This document shows, in pieces, positions 14,921-21,477 of a stretch of 26,098 nt of DNA; within the stretch, counting starts at the first letter, position 1, and the number at the start of each line of letters is the position of its first letter. The notes under the pieces were generated by a model. The model had not been told where the DNA came from and did no database searches. It saw only the letters and a list, made by a program, of their open reading frames with translations. The stretch is taken from IMG/VR virus record IMGVR_UViG_3300027985_001671, positions 1-26,098 of that record; one strand, given 5' to 3'. The stretch is from a virus. Made by a program: the position numbers and the translations under genes.

Positions 14921-16588
14921 ATGCCCGACCTGGTCCTCTATCGGCCTGCCGAACTGAACGACACCTCCACCGGTGGGGGCGGCGCCACCGGCGAACTCAT
15001 CACGCCGGGTGAGCTGCGCAACCTCTTCTCCGACCTCGCCAGGCTCGACAGTGCCCAGGGCGACATCAGTCTGCGCAAGGCCTTCGCGGGCGTAGTGAGC
15101 GCCGACGCATCAACGCTGCTCGGCGCCATCGCCTGCATCCTCGCGCGCCCGGTGCACGCAGGCAGCGAGGTGCTGCTTTACGCCCGTGGCGATGCCTGGG
15201 ATACGCGTGCCGACCTCGCCGCGCTGCTCGCCAGTGAGACCCGTATAGAGGCTGAGCGGCCACCCCTGCGCGGCTACGGCATCGCCACGCTCGCCACCCT
15301 GGAGGCCGATGGTACCTATCAACTGCTCGAAGGGGCTGACGTCGACATCTGGCTAGGGGATATCCCGGTGGTGACACGCCCTGAGATCAGCGCCATCGAC
15401 CGCACCCATCTGGTGGGCCTGCGCGAGCCCATCGTCATGGCCGGAGACACTGTGCTTGCGCACCGTACGCGCCGTGAGGAGCTGCCTTCGACCCTGGTGG
15501 CCGGGCAGGTGGTGGTGCTCAACCAGAGCGACCTCGCCGCCCTGGTACTCACCGACCAGGACGGCGTCGAGGTCGACGCGGCGCACTACAGTATCGACCT
15601 CGACGCTGGCGCGCTGACCTTGAGTGACCCGCTCGACCTCAGTGGCTACACCGAGCCGCTCATCGCCAGCCACCGTATCGAGCATCTAACTATGGCCACA
15701 GAGCGTGTTTTCGAGACGCAGCGCTATCGCCTCAGCGATCTCTTCATGCTGGATGGCGGTGATAGCGCCGACCTGCTGCCGCTCTACTACGACAGTGCCA
15801 GCGGCAGCGGCGTGGAGGTGATCGAGGTGGTCGACAGTCTCGATGCGGTGCTCGATGAGGCGCTCTATACCATCGGCTTCGGGAGTGATGCGACCAACGG
15901 CCAGTATCCCATCCTGCGTATCCAGGAGGGCGCCGACCTCAGCGGTTACGCCCAACCCTTGAGTGTGTACTACCGCTACATCGACCAGGCGGCCGCGCGC
16001 TGGCCGCCGACGCCGGGTGTCGCCTCCTGGGTCGGACGTCCGGTGGGCCTGCGCCTGGCCTATCCACCCGACCCCCTGCGCTTCCCAGACCTGGCCGACG
16101 CTGAGGGTGAGCCGGTGCAGCTCTCCGCCTGTGTCGACCTCGGCGATATGCAGGCGAGCGTCACGCGCCTGTTCGACCAGTACACCTGGTCTGGCGTCTG
16201 GGCCGATGCACCTATCGGCGACAGCGCAAACGCCACCTTCAACGACACCCTTTACCCTGTTGCCGTGACTAATGCCGGGGCGATCACGGAGCGCTGGCTG
16301 TGTCGGTTCACCTCATCGAGCACCTACGAGGTCTACGCCGAGCGCTGGGGCTACATCGGCACCGGCCTGATCAGCGTCGACTACGCCCCGGTCAACCCAG
16401 AGACCGGCGAGGTGATGTTCACCCTCCCGGCGCTGGGGTGGGGCGGCGGCTGGGTCGCCGGTAATGCTCTGCGCTTTGACACCCAGGCCGCCCAGGCCCC
16501 GCTCTGGCTGCTGCGCGCTACGCGTATCGGCCAGCGCCTCACGGGCGAGGACGGCATCGCGCTGCTCTTCTCGGGGGATGGCGCGTGA
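14921..16588 (+). CDS. Tail-tip structural protein
   Basis: 555 aa, beta-rich, with several repeated short blocks of the kind SDLAALVLTDQDGVEVDAAHYSIDLDAGALTLSDPLDLSGYTEP and, further on, ALYTIGFGSDATNGQYPILRIQEGADLSGYAQP: both have a hub of x-YSI/YTI ... L-DLSGY-P followed by an I-x-YRY/RIE strand, so the protein contains at least two tandem beta domains. A C-terminal domain has WLCRFTSSSTYEVYAERWGYIGTG and ends near the start of a GTGA-coupled gene. Size, composition and location favour a tail tip or baseplate component; the exact lambda counterpart is not clear. Confidence 0.65.
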   Translation: MPDLVLYRPAELNDTSTGGGGATGELITPGELRNLFSDLARLDSAQGDISLRKAFAGVVSADASTLLGAIACILARPVHAGSEVLLYARGDAWDTRADLAALLASETRIEAERPPLRGYGIATLATLEADGTYQLLEGADVDIWLGDIPVVTRPEISAIDRTHLVGLREPIVMAGDTVLAHRTRREELPSTLVAGQVVVLNQSDLAALVLTDQDGVEVDAAHYSIDLDAGALTLSDPLDLSGYTEPLIASHRIEHLTMATERVFETQRYRLSDLFMLDGGDSADLLPLYYDSASGSGVEVIEVVDSLDAVLDEALYTIGFGSDATNGQYPILRIQEGADLSGYAQPLSVYYRYIDQAAARWPPTPGVASWVGRPVGLRLAYPPDPLRFPDLADAEGEPVQLSACVDLGDMQASVTRLFDQYTWSGVWADAPIGDSANATFNDTLYPVAVTNAGAITERWLCRFTSSSTYEVYAERWGYIGTGLISVDYAPVNPETGEVMFTLPALGWGGGWVAGNALRFDTQAAQAPLWLLRATRIGQRLTGEDGIALLFSGDGA

Positions 16589-17502
16589 GTAATCCAGACT
16601 TCAACAACGTCCGCCTGTTGATCAACGCGGATGGCAGCTACCAGGACCTGAGCACCTACGCTCACGCCGTTTCCAAGGTCGGCACGGCGGCCATCGCCTC
16701 CGGCGTGGTGAAGTACGGCGACGGTAGCCTGGCCGCTCCGGCGCTCGGCGATCGCTTCATCACCGCCGACCTGCCCGAGGTCGCCCTCGGCGCCAGCCCC
16801 TTCTGCCTGGAGTGTTGGCTCTACCTGACGGGCAATGAGAGCTACGGTCGCGTATTTCAGGGTGGCCCCTTCTGGCTGAACGCCAACAGCTGGGCGCTCA
16901 TCCCGCGCGATCTGGATGTGGGTGGGGTGCTCGCATTCTCCTGCTATAACGCCGTTGGCGCTGGGGTGCCAAACGGTCGCCTGCTCAAGGCCACTGCGCC
17001 GGTCCCCTATGGGGTATGGAGCCATTTGGCCGTGACCCGAGACGTCGACGGCGTGCTGCGCCTGTTCTTGAACGGCGTGCTCGAGGATGTGAACCTCGCC
17101 CATCCGACGCTGTTGATCGACTCGGGGATCAGCAATTTCATCGGACTCTTCGCCCCGGTCACCCCGAACGGCGCCGACCGCATCACTGGCTATGTGGACG
17201 AGGCGCGTTTGGTCATCGGCGAGCCGGTCTACACCACTGCATTCACCCCGCCCGATAAACTGCCTACCGCCGCAACCGACCACTACGTCGCCTCGCCCGG
17301 CGAGCCTGAAGGCTCGGCCCTGCCGGTGCGGGTGGTGGTTCAGCGGGCCGACACTTACGAGACCCTGGGCGAGACGTCGCTCATCGGCCCGACCGGTGCC
17401 TGGCAGGTCACCTTCGCCTACTCGGGCGCGGTCTACGTCATCGGTGAGTTCGCGGACGCTCGCGAGGCGATCCACGGCCCACTGCTACCCCTGGCCCTGT
17501 GA
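16585..17502 (+). CDS. LamG-domain tail protein, candidate receptor binding protein
   Basis: 305 aa, GTG start overlapping the previous stop (GTGA). Residues about 1-230 have the concanavalin/LamG pattern: SPFCLECWLYLTG, a central SWALIPRDL, YGVWSHLAVTRDVDGVLRLFLNGVLED, and DRITGYVDEARLVIGEPVYTTAFTPP. The W-S-H-L-A-V-T-R-D plus L-F-L-N-G pair is the most typical signature of this fold. The tail (residues 240-305) is a separate small beta domain (VRVVVQRADTYETLGETSLIGPTGAWQVTF). LamG domains in phage tails commonly bind glycans, so this is a good candidate for host recognition. Confidence 0.75.
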   Translation: MSNPDFNNVRLLINADGSYQDLSTYAHAVSKVGTAAIASGVVKYGDGSLAAPALGDRFITADLPEVALGASPFCLECWLYLTGNESYGRVFQGGPFWLNANSWALIPRDLDVGGVLAFSCYNAVGAGVPNGRLLKATAPVPYGVWSHLAVTRDVDGVLRLFLNGVLEDVNLAHPTLLIDSGISNFIGLFAPVTPNGADRITGYVDEARLVIGEPVYTTAFTPPDKLPTAATDHYVASPGEPEGSALPVRVVVQRADTYETLGETSLIGPTGAWQVTFAYSGAVYVIGEFADAREAIHGPLLPLAL

Positions 17503-19325
17503 GCTACACACCTCCGCCTGCCGATGCCGTGGTCTTTGCCGTCAGCTCGGGCGGCTACACGCCGCCGCCCGCCGACGCGGTGGTGTTTGGCGTGCCGCTC
17601 ACAACGCGACGGCGCCTCACGGTGGGGCTGGCGTGGGGGGTGGGCACCTCGCGTCGGGCTCAGTTCCGTCCAGGTTGGCGCGCGCGTGTCACCCACGCCT
17701 CCCAGGCGGCATTGGGCTGGGGCGCCGGGGCTGTCAGGCGCGAGGCGCTGGGGCTGCGCTGGTCACCGCGCATGCCGTGGAGTAGCACACTCACCGCGCC
17801 TTGGTCACCTCGGGCCTTGCACACCACTAGCGCCGAAACCCCTTGGAAGGAGGCGGCATCCCGACAGAGCGCCCCGCGCCTCGCCTGGCAGGGGGCGCTC
17901 GCCCAGGCCGAGCCCATCGCCTGCCCCGGCAGCGAGCCCACCGGTTACACCCCGCCGCCCTCCGATCGGGTGGTGTTCGCGGTCACCGCTGGGGGCTACA
18001 CGCCACCGTCCGCCGATGCCGTGGTCTTCGCCGTGCCGCTGGTCACGCCGTCGGCGCCGACCCCATGCAACGGCCCGGCGCGGGTGCGCCACCTCGCCGC
18101 AGCACTGGGCTGGGACAACCCGCAGGCCCGCTATGCCCAGCTGCCGAGCCGCTGGGCGGCAGGCTCCACGCAGTGCGCCGATCCGACCCTGCCCTGGGGC
18201 AGCGCCGGACAGTCACCGGCGAGCCGCCGCCCCGGTACCGCTGCGCCCCTCGGCCAGAGGCCCATCCTCATCCGCTACCCCGTCGAGAGCAGCACCCAAA
18301 CCATCCCGGTACTCAGGAGATACCTCATGCTCAACACCGTGGCCGTTACCCGCCTCACCGACGGCGCACCCATCGAGGCGGTCACCCTGCAAATCGGTAC
18401 CGACCGCGACAGCTGGGCGTGGTCGGGCTCCATGACCCTGCGCCGCAAACAGGACCTCGATGCGCTCTTCGCCCCAGACGGCTCGCCCCTCATCGAGGCG
18501 AGCGTCAACGGCTTCACCTGGCTGCTGGAGGCCGAGCGCTACCGCGAGCAGCGCCGCTTCAACCAGCGCACCTATCGGGTCGAGCTGCGCTCACGCTCCA
18601 TCGAGCTGGCCGCCCCACGCGCCGCGCTCAGCTCCGGCGTCCAGCTGGAGGCGCGCACCGCCCAACAGCTGGCCATCGAGGCGCTCGACCTCACCGGCTG
18701 GGTCATCGAGTGGGGCCTCACCGACTGGCTAGTCCCTGGCGGCGTGCACACCTGGGCGGACGCCGCACCGCTCGATAGGGTCGGGCAGGTGGCCACCGCC
18801 GCCGGGGCCATCGTCGCCACCTACCCGAGCGCACTCTCTCTCAGTATCCAGCCCCGCTACTCAGTGGCGCCCTGGGATTGGGCTAGCGCCCAGCCCCATG
18901 TCAGCCTGCCGCTCGACGTGGTCGAGGAGCTAGGGCGGGAGGTCAACCCCGGCCCCGGCTACACCGGTGTCTTCATCGCAGGCAAAGCCCAGGGCGTGCT
19001 CTGCCAGGTGCGGCGCAGTGGCACCCAGGGCGAGCGCCTCGCCCCGCAGGTCATCGACCCGCTCATCACCCACGCCGATGCCGGGCGCCAGCGCGGAACG
19101 GCGCTCCTTGGCGCCGCCCACATCCAGGGGCGCGTCACCCTCTCCCTACCCCTGGCCAAAGACCACGCCACCCTCCCGGCGCTGCTGGAACTCGGCCAAC
19201 TACTGGAGACCGTCGAGGGCACCGCCACCGAGCGCGGCCAAGTGGTGGGCGTGCAGGTGTCCGCAGAGAGCAGGCCCGACGGTGCCCTAATCGTCCGACA
19301 GAACGTGGAGGTGGAGTATGCCTAA
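17499..19325 (+). CDS. Tail-tip/hub protein with four YTPPPADAVVF repeats
   Basis: 608 aa, GTG start in a GTGA overlap. Residues 1-260 contain two duplicated units. Each begins with a pair of YTPPxxDxVVFxV motifs (residues 3-15 and 20-32, then 150-162 and 167-179) and continues with a Trp/Arg/Pro-rich linker (LGWG, LRWSP, APWSP; then LGWDN, SRWAAG, LPWGS). YTPP-x-DAV-type repeats are frequent at termini of phage tail proteins. The second half (from about residue 279) is a folded domain with TVAVTRLTDGAPIEAVTLQIGTDRDSWAWSG, and a last part rich in beta, comparable to baseplate hub proteins. It overlaps the next gene by 8 bases. Assignment as a hub is inferred from order. Confidence 0.65.
   Translation: MSYTPPPADAVVFAVSSGGYTPPPADAVVFGVPLTTRRRLTVGLAWGVGTSRRAQFRPGWRARVTHASQAALGWGAGAVRREALGLRWSPRMPWSSTLTAPWSPRALHTTSAETPWKEAASRQSAPRLAWQGALAQAEPIACPGSEPTGYTPPPSDRVVFAVTAGGYTPPSADAVVFAVPLVTPSAPTPCNGPARVRHLAAALGWDNPQARYAQLPSRWAAGSTQCADPTLPWGSAGQSPASRRPGTAAPLGQRPILIRYPVESSTQTIPVLRRYLMLNTVAVTRLTDGAPIEAVTLQIGTDRDSWAWSGSMTLRRKQDLDALFAPDGSPLIEASVNGFTWLLEAERYREQRRFNQRTYRVELRSRSIELAAPRAALSSGVQLEARTAQQLAIEALDLTGWVIEWGLTDWLVPGGVHTWADAAPLDRVGQVATAAGAIVATYPSALSLSIQPRYSVAPWDWASAQPHVSLPLDVVEELGREVNPGPGYTGVFIAGKAQGVLCQVRRSGTQGERLAPQVIDPLITHADAGRQRGTALLGAAHIQGRVTLSLPLAKDHATLPALLELGQLLETVEGTATERGQVVGVQVSAESRPDGALIVRQNVEVEYA
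17505..18035 (+). repeat. Intragenic duplication carrying paired YTPPP motifs
   Basis: Four motif copies in the order pair-linker-pair; the two pairs are 147 codons apart. DNA similarity is clear (GGCTACACGCCGCCGCCCG near 17552 versus GGCTACACGCCACCGTCCG near 17994). A duplication of about 440 bp inside the gene, followed by divergence of the Trp-rich linkers, explains the pattern. Confidence 0.7.
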
Positions 19326-19545
19326 CCCGTGGAGCCGATTTGAGGCGCTGGTGCCGCTCGCGCCGACCCTGGTTGGCACCGTCAGCGCACACAACGCCGA
19401 CGGCACCAGCGCCGTCACCCTGCCCGGTGGCGGGCAGATCACCGCCGAGGGCCAGACGGTGGCCGTCGGGCTACAGGCTTACATCAAAGAGGGGAGGGTA
19501 GTGGGCGAGGCGCCGAGCCTGCCGATAGAACTGATAGAAGTATGA
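19318..19545 (+). CDS. Small OB-like tail-tip protein
   Basis: 75 aa: FEALVPLAPTLVGTVSAHNADGTSAVTLPGGGQITAEGQTVAVGLQ... The pattern (short N-terminal helix, then five predicted strands with GTV, SAVTLPGGG and VGLQAYIKEGRVV) resembles the small OB-fold domain of baseplate spike or gpV-like proteins, and such a mini-gene commonly follows the hub gene in related phages. Its last 25 codons belong to a repeat unit that is copied 360 bp downstream. Confidence 0.6.
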   Translation: MPNPWSRFEALVPLAPTLVGTVSAHNADGTSAVTLPGGGQITAEGQTVAVGLQAYIKEGRVVGEAPSLPIELIEV

Positions 19546-19562
19546 ACCGCTGAAAAAAGTAA

Positions 19563-19593
19563 CCCCCACCGTCCTGCAAGACATCAGTGGGGG
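19563..19593 (+). promoter_or_regulatory. Leader hairpin of membrane-protein unit A
   Basis: CCCCCAC (19563-19569) pairs with GTGGGGG (19587-19593). Inside the loop GTC (19571-19573) and GAC (19579-19581 region) can form a small inner stem around CTGCAA. The hairpin is 63 bp from stem start to the ATG of the 56-aa gene. No T run follows, so a terminator is unlikely. Unit B has the same structure with a changed but still paired base. Confidence 0.6.
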
Positions 19594-19625
19594 CTCGTGA
19601 AGCAACGTCTAAAGGTAACTTCAAC

Positions 19626-19796
19626 ATGCAAGAGCATAGTCGAATCAAGATCAAATTCAAAGAGAGTTTCCTGATCCAGGTAACAACCAGTTCTGAAAAG
19701 GTCGCACACAAGGCGCTGTGGATGATCATCCTTGTCGTCATAGTGCTGGCGGGGGCCGATGTGGTCACCACGCTCATCGAGCACCTAGGCCCATAG
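19626..19796 (+). CDS. 56-aa single-span membrane protein (copy A)
   Basis: ATG at 19626 with AAAGGT 8 nt upstream; a GTG at 19587 in the same frame lies inside the conserved hairpin and is less likely. The product begins MQEHSRIKIKFKESFLIQV, a basic/amphipathic N-terminal part, followed by a single hydrophobic helix (ALWMIILVVIVLAGADVVTTL) and a short EHLGP tail. I do not recognise the family. Position after the tail genes fits a lysogenic-conversion 'moron', a superinfection-exclusion protein or a holin-like function, but none is shown by the sequence. It is too AT-rich compared with the tail genes to be part of the original block. Confidence 0.65.
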   Translation: MQEHSRIKIKFKESFLIQVTTSSEKVAHKALWMIILVVIVLAGADVVTTLIEHLGP

Positions 19797-19825
19797 GCTG
19801 CTCAGGCACAGGAGGCACATCGATC

Positions 19826-19911
19826 ATGTGCTACAGGGCTTACATCAAAGAGGGGAGGGTAGTGGGCGAGGCATAGAGCCTGCCGATAGAGCTGATAGAA
19901 GTATGAGTCCC
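19826..19911 (+). pseudogene. Duplicated 3' end of the 75-aa tail gene, broken
   Basis: The unit B copy of the end of the tail gene. A one-base insertion (ACAGGG for ACAGG) and a change of CGCCG to CATAG give a frame that stops after AYIKEGRVVGEA. An ATG (19826) with AGGAGG upstream opens a 16-codon frame into this relic, ending at 19876. It probably encodes nothing useful and is a by-product of the duplication. Confidence 0.6.
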
Positions 19912-19923
19912 AGAAATAAGTAA

Positions 19924-19954
19924 CCCCCTCAGTCCGGCAAGACATTCGAGGGGG
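19924..19954 (+). promoter_or_regulatory. Leader hairpin of membrane-protein unit B
   Basis: CCCCCTC (19924-19930) pairs with GAGGGGG (19948-19954). Compared with unit A, the A-T pair has become T-A on both arms, a compensatory double change, while loop bases have drifted. The inner GTC...GAC is kept. Distance to the start codon is 63 bp as in unit A. Pairing maintained through change argues that the RNA structure is under selection. Confidence 0.6.
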
Positions 19955-19986
19955 CTTGTGAAGCATCAAGCAAAGGTAACTTCAAC

Positions 19987-20157
19987 GTGCAAGAGCATAG
20001 TCGAATCAAGATCAAATTCAAAGAGACGTTTCTGATCCAGGTAACAATCGGTTCTGAAAATGTCGCGCACAAGGCACTGTGGATGATCCTTCTCGTCGTC
20101 CTGGTGCTGGCGGGGGCCGATGTGGTCACCACGCTCATCGAGCACCCCAGCCCATAG
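19987..20157 (+). CDS. 56-aa single-span membrane protein (copy B, GTG start)
   Basis: Same length and layout as copy A with the ATG changed to GTG. I count 17 base differences in 171. Amino-acid changes include S to T, T to I, S to G, K to N, two I to L, and LG to PS at the end; the hydrophobic segment is conserved as ALWMILLVVLVLAGADVV. The frame is intact and four synonymous changes are present, so the copy seems to have been kept functional after duplication. Same unknown function as copy A. Confidence 0.62.
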   Translation: MQEHSRIKIKFKETFLIQVTIGSENVAHKALWMILLVVLVLAGADVVTTLIEHPSP

Positions 20158-20254
20158 GGTGATCCGACGCAGGAGGCGCACAATCCAACTAAGGCAACGG
20201 CTCCAAACAAGGGTCTATAGCCGCCGCCAGGGTGCGCACGATAACCAGCAGGGG

Positions 20255-20282
20255 AAAAAAAAGGGCTACCTTGCGGTAGCCC
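20255..20282 (-). terminator. Intrinsic terminator of the minus-strand lysogeny operon
   Basis: On the minus strand GGGCTACC, loop GCAA, GGTAGCCC is followed by eight T residues (complement of 20255-20262). The 8-bp perfect stem is directly downstream of the GIY-YIG-like gene stop codon (20293). It would also separate this operon from the late genes transcribed toward it. Confidence 0.9.
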
Positions 20283-20292
20283 CCCGATGGCT

Positions 20293-20550
20293 TTAGCCAT
20301 CACTATCCTTGTTGTACTTGGGATTTTTCCCACCGTGGTTCCTACGGTAGGTATCGAGCTGCTGGGCTTCTTTCTTCTTTGCCCCTTCGCTCGTCATCCG
20401 CCTGGACGTAGGGGTCATGCTAGTAAATTGCTTACCAGCATCGCGGTGCTCCCTTTCGCGCCGTTCCAGGTCATTGGTGGTTCCACGGTACACAACCTCT
20501 CGGCCCTGCCGCAGTTCATAGGTCACAGTATCTCTAGGCTTAGACGCCAT
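20293..20550 (-). CDS. Small GIY-YIG nuclease-like protein
   Basis: The start is the second of two close ATGs: GGAG (complement of 20559-20562) is 2 nt from the ATG at 20556 but 8 nt from that at 20550. The 85-aa product has VTYELRQGREVVYRGTTNDLERREREH, which matches the GIY-YIG core (Y in the first strand, Y-x-G in the second, then the conserved Arg helix), and AKKKEAQQLDTYRRNHGGKNPKYN, with the metal-binding Glu and the final P-x-x-N. The first Gly of GIY is replaced. Single-domain proteins of this type may cleave DNA; the substrate is unknown. A terminator follows the stop codon. Confidence 0.65.
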   Translation of the reverse strand: MASKPRDTVTYELRQGREVVYRGTTNDLERREREHRDAGKQFTSMTPTSRRMTSEGAKKKEAQQLDTYRRNHGGKNPKYNKDSDG

Positions 20551-20583
20551 TTTCATGTCTCCAAGAAAAAACTAGGTTTAGGT

Positions 20584-20608
20584 GGCTGGACGGCTGAGCC
20601 GTCCAGCC
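20584..20608. other. 11-bp perfect inverted repeat between two minus-strand genes
   Basis: GGCTGGACGGC (20584-20594), loop TGA, GCCGTCCAGCC (20598-20608). It lies between the 48-aa gene stop (20616) and the GIY-YIG-like gene. On the minus strand the next T run begins about 11 bases after the stem, so termination is possible but not standard; it may instead protect the upstream transcript. Confidence 0.5.
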
Positions 20609-20615
20609 AGGTCAC

Positions 20616-20762
20616 TTACGCACGGACAAGAAAGGCCCAGCTCTCGTACCCATAATCATGGGCGTCGAGCACCTTGTTGCTGGAGCCCCTGACGCGACGA
20701 TAGCGGCAGAACACCCACTTGAAGCCTTTCGGGGCCGGTTTGGTTGCTACACTTTTAAGCAC
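20616..20762 (-). CDS. 48-aa basic protein, GTG start
   Basis: Not obvious by length. GGAGG (complement of 20771-20775) is 8 nt from a GTG at 20762. The product, beginning MLKSVATKPAPKGFKWVFC, is basic and carries a CRYRRVRGSSNKVLDAHDYGYESW block, a pattern that I associate with small phage-encoded proteins (aromatic residues plus a conserved D-A-x-x-Y-G-Y-x-x-W). Function unknown. Its Shine-Dalgarno can pair with an upstream CCTCC (20781-20785 complement) to form a 5-bp hairpin, so translation may be regulated. It is the middle gene between the ImmA peptidase and the GIY-YIG-like protein on the minus strand. Confidence 0.55.
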   Translation of the reverse strand: MLKSVATKPAPKGFKWVFCRYRRVRGSSNKVLDAHDYGYESWAFLVRA

Positions 20763-20804
20763 ATAGATCACCTCCTTTCCGGGAGGAGATTTTTACCTAG
20801 CCTT

Positions 20805-20832
20805 TTCTCGGAGCCATTTAATAGGCTATACT
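20805..20832 (+). promoter_or_regulatory. Candidate promoter for the small RNA
   Basis: TATACT (20827-20832) is a good -10 box. A poor -35 (TTCTCG, 20805-20810) lies 16 bp upstream; TTTTCT (20803-20808) at 18 bp is an alternative. Transcription would begin about 20839-20840 and run to the terminator at 20906-20939. No protein-coding frame fits this transcript. Confidence 0.4.
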
Positions 20833-20839
20833 TTTCTTG

Positions 20840-20939
20840 CACAGAAAAAGTTGAGGGGCTAGGAACGATGTCCTCCCGGTACCATCGTTTTTCGCTCTTC
20901 TAAGAACGGGTTCGAGCGCCAACTCGAATCCGTTTTTTT
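20840..20939 (+). ncRNA. Candidate small RNA with CCUCCC loop
   Basis: About 100 nt between two minus-strand genes. Stem 1 is AACGATG (20864-20870) with CATCGTT (20883-20889), enclosing the 12-nt loop TCCTCCCGGTAC, which is complementary to Shine-Dalgarno sequences (GGGAGGA). A T run follows stem 1. Stem 2 is the intrinsic terminator. The loop sequence TCCTCCCGG also occurs in inverted orientation at 20779-20787, in the leader of the 48-aa gene. Unpaired C-rich loops are a common mRNA-targeting element of bacterial small RNAs. No sequence family was recognised. Confidence 0.5.
20906..20939 (+). terminator. Intrinsic terminator, plus strand
   Basis: ACGGGTTCGAG (20906-20916) and CTCGAATCCGT (20923-20933) form an 11-bp stem with one G-T pair, followed by a run of seven T (20933-20939). 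No plus-strand gene ends here, so it is best explained as the end of the small RNA; it also stops plus-strand transcription from entering the ImmA gene antisense. Confidence 0.85.
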
Positions 20940-21477
20940 ATAGAAGTCTTTCTTTCTTCAGTTTTCTCCACCGCAGATCAGCGGCTTCCCATGAGACACC
21001 GAAGACAGTCATGATGTCGTGAGGCCCTGAGCAGTACTGTCTTACCAGCTCCACTGGCATCAGGAACTCAGCAGCGAACTGATTAGCCTGCCATTCGCTG
21101 TCTTCGTAGATCTCGTGAGGACCACTTCTCCTTGAGTACACAGGCTTGTGCTCCAGGAATAAGTGTCCGAATTCATGTGCCACCGTGAACCGTGCTCGAC
21201 CGTTGTCATCACACGCCTCCAAGTAGACATCCTCACGAAGCTCAATGGTTGTATGACTGGGATAGGTGTTCCCTTCCACATCCCCCATCTCGCTCTCCTT
21301 CAGGTACTCCCAGTCCACTCCGAACTTAGGTAGGACATGTTCCAGAAGGCCAATCACGTCGACCCACGGCCCGACCACCCCAAGCCTCGTGCGCATCAGG
21401 TTCGCTAGCGCCCTGATTTTTTGAATGCTTTGCGGGGCTACAGGTGTACCCTTGGGCTTGTACTTATTTGTCGGCAC
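20938..21477 (-). CDS. ImmA/IrrE-family metallopeptidase
   Basis: 179 aa. RFTVAHEFGHLFLEH gives the HExxH zinc motif (His101, Glu102, His105), and EWQANQFAAEFLMP (from Glu128) is the third-ligand region typical of ImmA/IrrE. These peptidases cut or are paired with XRE-type repressors to relieve lysogenic or stress-gene repression. The GTG start overlaps the 3' end of the upstream repressor gene by 14 bases and lacks a well-placed Shine-Dalgarno of its own, which suggests translational coupling. The pair XRE repressor plus ImmA is characteristic for phage immunity switching (as with ImmR/ImmA). Confidence 0.88.
   Translation of the reverse strand: MPTNKYKPKGTPVAPQSIQKIRALANLMRTRLGVVGPWVDVIGLLEHVLPKFGVDWEYLKESEMGDVEGNTYPSHTTIELREDVYLEACDDNGRARFTVAHEFGHLFLEHKPVYSRRSGPHEIYEDSEWQANQFAAEFLMPVELVRQYCSGPHDIMTVFGVSWEAADLRWRKLKKERLL

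Larger units (their letters stand above)
19471..20182 (+). repeat. Imperfect tandem duplication (about 360 bp x 2)
   Basis: Unit A starts at 19471 (CTACAGGCTTACATC) and unit B at 19831 (CTACAGGGCTTACATC). After a single-base insertion near the start of B the two are collinear at an offset of 361 to at least 20157, and weaker similarity continues to about 20182. Each unit holds the 3' end of the 75-aa tail gene, a hairpin, a ribosome binding site and a 56-codon membrane protein gene. In B the tail-gene end is broken by an in-frame TAG, whereas the membrane gene is intact. Confidence 0.9.

Noticed and set aside
19966-20333. Minus-strand frames over the duplicated membrane-protein units (also 19484-19784)
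   Set aside because: The two units keep plus-strand start, stop and hydrophobic pattern; the minus-strand frames differ in extent and have no ribosome site.
20658-20903. 81-codon plus-strand frame between minus-strand genes
   Set aside because: No ribosome site at its GTG/ATG; it runs through a promoter and the small RNA hairpins and opposes the 48-aa gene.
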